Shown in pieces: positions 62,206-64,000 of a stretch of 64,000 nucleotides of DNA. Under the pieces are notes generated by a model, which saw only the letters and a program-made list of their open reading frames with translations, did no database searches and was not told the DNA's origin. The stretch is from Halothermothrix sp. (lineage in GTDB: Bacteria; Bacillota; Halanaerobiia; DY22613), in contig JAENYK010000011.1 in NCBI GenBank assembly GCA_016841825.1, positions 124,001 to 188,000 on the forward strand, read 5' to 3'. Position numbers and translations under genes: made by a program. Position 1 is the stretch's first letter. Each line of letters starts with the position of its first letter.

Positions 62206-62593
62206 CTTTTGAACCTCTTTTAGTATCACCAACTTCATAATCTCCTGCAAGGAACTCATATAGCCCATAGCTATCTAAGTATATTGCATAATGCCTTAAT
62301 TTATTAATACCAGCCCATTCTGGACTAAGCTTCTCAAGATTTGATAACCATTCTGACTCGCTAATTTCACAAAGATTATCATATGTTCCCTTAATGAACT
62401 TAGTAAATTTTTCAGTTGTATGACGATGTGCAATTACATTTTTGAACTCAATTTGTCCGTTAAAAACTTTATCGTCATTATCTTCATCATAATAATCAAA
62501 TATTAACTTGATACTTGCCTTTTCAAGAATAAGTCTTACTCCTGTATAAATGCAATTAGATGGAACTGGAAAAGTCCACAATGTTTTACTCAT
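62198..62593 (-). CDS. Candidate immunity protein for RHS module D
   Basis: 131 residues with an N-terminal beta-rich half (L-I-F-D-Y-Y-D-E-D-N, F-N-G-Q-I-E-F-K-N-V) and H-Y-A-I-Y-L-D-S-Y-G-L-Y-E-F-L-A. The C-terminus is acidic. It starts at an ATG behind AAGGAGG, 14 bases after the toxin stop, the normal immunity position. The family is not recognised. Confidence 0.65.
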   Translation of the reverse strand: MSKTLWTFPVPSNCIYTGVRLILEKASIKLIFDYYDEDNDDKVFNGQIEFKNVIAHRHTTEKFTKFIKGTYDNLCEISESEWLSNLEKLSPEWAGINKLRHYAIYLDSYGLYEFLAGDYEVGDTKRGSKDE

Positions 62594-62607
62594 TAAATTC
62601 CTCCTTG

Positions 62608-64000
62608 TTACTTAGGATTACTTGGTCTTACTGTCGATATACCTTCACTCGAAAGCTTATTTCTAGTTAACTGACCTGTTAACAATTCTTCATACAAGTC
62701 TTGACCTGTTCTATTAACCGCATTCCATTGGTTTCGAGGTATTCCAGCCTGCGTAAGTGCTTGTGAAGACCTAGTGTTAAGTATTAATGTATTTCCATCT
62801 CTTACAACGTAATCAATTGGTATTTGAGAAGGAGATATTTCACCATTCTTAATTGCACCAACCAAATCATCTACACTTACTATATCCCTTCCTGCTATTT
62901 TTGAGTAGTAGGCAATACCTTCATCACTAAAACTCGATGCTTTGAAAGTTTTTTGAGCAAAGTTGGCACTATCTAGCACACCACCATTACTCATTCCCTC
63001 AACTATCTCATCTACATTATCCAATGAATTTAATACTACCCTTTGAGAATCTGTTATGTTATCTAATAATTTGACAGTTTTCGCTCCTACATATCCCAAT
63101 AACGCATTTGTCAGTATCTCTCCAGTTAAATCTCCTGTTTTCTCTGCCAGCCACAGTGGATTCTCCTCAATATTATTTTCTATATTTTCGAAGAACATTC
63201 CATACCCTTCTAATGCATCACCTGGATGAGTAATTCCGTAATATGCAGAGGAGGTTGCAACATCGATAAAATTCATTGTCACATCATAATATTTATTAAC
63301 CGTTTCTTCGGGTTTTGCTATAAAATTGTAAGCCTCTTTTCCCATAAATATCACATTGTCATAAATTCTCCTAAATGTATGACTGATGATTGTAGTTTTC
63401 ATCTCTATGTCCAGATTAAAGCTCGCTTCAGGATCTGGTGACATAGCATACATCATAGCCATGCTCCAATCATACTCGCTATACCCATCTGGATCCACAT
63501 ACTTCAATGGATTCTGCAACACATACGAGTAGAGATTCAGCGTCTGCGGTCGGGTGATATCTCCCTGATACTCATCCTCACGGGTAAATCTCCCTATCTC
63601 CGGGTCATAATACCGTGCATTGTAGTAATACAGCCCAATATCCGCTTCCTCCCGCTGACCAGTATATCCAAATCCGGGCTCTACCCCAGATGTTGGCTTC
63701 GCAACTGTTCCGGGTTGATACAATGTCTGTCCAAATGGTGTATAATCCTGCTCAAACACCACCTGCCCGCTCTCATCAGTCATCATTACTGTCGAACCCA
63801 GATTATCCTGATGATAGTAATATTTATCTTCGACCTCAACTGGCCCATCTCCTGCACCAGCTGCCAGATGCATATCCTTCTTCCCGATAAGTTTACCCAG
63901 GGCATAGACATACAGGGTCTGCTGATTGGTGGTGAGATTATCTTCATAGATCTCCTGACCGAGATAATTGAAGACATGATAGACTACCTTTCCGGCTTCC
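62608..64000 (-). CDS. RHS-repeat polymorphic toxin, module D, 5' end outside window
   Basis: The frame is open to the right edge (464 codons shown), so this is the 3' end of a larger, perhaps full-length RHS protein. In order: Y-V-Y-A-L-G-K-L, K-Y-Y-Y-H-Q-D-N-L-G-S, D-Y-T-P-F-G-Q-T, G-Y-T-G-Q-R-E-E, Y-V-D-P-D-G-Y, a linker domain, junction V-D-E-I-V-E-G-M-S-N and a tip of about 135 residues with S-D-E-G-I-A-Y-Y-S-K-I-A-G-R and L-I-L-N-T-R-S-S-Q-A-L. RHS shells encase a toxic tip and deliver it to neighbours. The tip activity is unknown. It is followed by a candidate immunity gene. Confidence 0.85.
   Translation of the reverse strand, partial: EAGKVVYHVFNYLGQEIYEDNLTTNQQTLYVYALGKLIGKKDMHLAAGAGDGPVEVEDKYYYHQDNLGSTVMMTDESGQVVFEQDYTPFGQTLYQPGTVAKPTSGVEPGFGYTGQREEADIGLYYYNARYYDPEIGRFTREDEYQGDITRPQTLNLYSYVLQNPLKYVDPDGYSEYDWSMAMMYAMSPDPEASFNLDIEMKTTIISHTFRRIYDNVIFMGKEAYNFIAKPEETVNKYYDVTMNFIDVATSSAYYGITHPGDALEGYGMFFENIENNIEENPLWLAEKTGDLTGEILTNALLGYVGAKTVKLLDNITDSQRVVLNSLDNVDEIVEGMSNGGVLDSANFAQKTFKASSFSDEGIAYYSKIAGRDIVSVDDLVGAIKNGEISPSQIPIDYVVRDGNTLILNTRSSQALTQAGIPRNQWNAVNRTGQDLYEELLTGQLTRNKLSSEGISTVRPSNPK
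62996..63669 (-). repeat. Direct repeat, copy 2 of the 674-bp RHS core segment
   Basis: Nearly identical to 48952-49625. At the right edge the match ends at the breakpoint of module A, while the RHS core here continues. Such long identity, 14 kb apart in direct orientation, is a substrate for recombination that would delete the region between or exchange toxin tips. Confidence 0.85.

Noticed and set aside
1-64000. CRISPR arrays, tRNA or rRNA genes
   Set aside because: No regularly spaced repeats and no tRNA or rRNA core sequences were seen on either strand.

Overview
The window reads as the chromosome of a low-GC, anaerobic, Gram-positive-type bacterium (Firmicutes). The AT-rich composition, the strong GGAGG ribosome binding sites, the frequent TTG and GTG starts, the HydE hydrogenase maturase and the remains of spore genes (ytaF intact, a CotS-like kinase in ruins) fit a fermentative clostridial or Halanaerobiales-like organism. 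The order-level assignment is inference. No tRNA, rRNA or CRISPR array was seen.

Layout. 1-17 kb: peptide uptake. There is a partial family-5 solute-binding protein, an HTH regulator, and two complete oligopeptide/dipeptide ABC operons, each ordered binding protein, B, C, D, F on the minus strand. In both operons a strong hairpin sits between the binding-protein gene and the permeases. Two large exported beta-propeller-like proteins with C-terminal membrane helices (2960-4609 and 18116-20065) lie beside these operons and are paralogs.

20.2-25.4 kb is a block that looks imported: a serine-recombinase scrap, a methyltransferase, a TetR regulator, two ABC-2 permeases and an ATPase. A textbook promoter flanked by two TetR-type palindromes drives it. 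25.6-45.9 kb is conserved housekeeping: mgsA, coaE, ytaF, an ABC-F protein, mutM, a zinc-ribbon protein, pmbA/tldE, tldD, polA, an ECF S-component, a metallo-hydrolase, hydE, a DbpA-domain DEAD-box helicase, a GDT1-type half transporter, a GNAT enzyme, a phosphohexomutase with an altered active-site loop, and a PHP phosphoesterase.

45.9-64 kb is accessory and decaying. It holds a CotS-like pseudogene, two tandem putative small RNAs with consensus promoters, and a truncated group II (IIC-like) intron lodged after a terminator and fused to a Nudix remnant. An array of RHS polymorphic-toxin modules follows, intact and broken, each with a candidate immunity gene. Between them lie IS3, IS1380 and DDE transposase fragments, a three-gene ABC exporter and a frameshifted radical SAM gene. 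The RHS modules share near-identical core DNA and a common E-G-(M/T) junction just before each different toxin tip. This points to tip exchange by homologous recombination and makes the region an archive of former toxin-immunity pairs. A KptA-like RNA 2'-phosphotransferase is embedded among them.

The best candidates for undescribed biology are the tandem small RNAs at 46.4-46.75 kb, the RHS tip-swapping array, and the phosphohexomutase lacking the usual catalytic serine.
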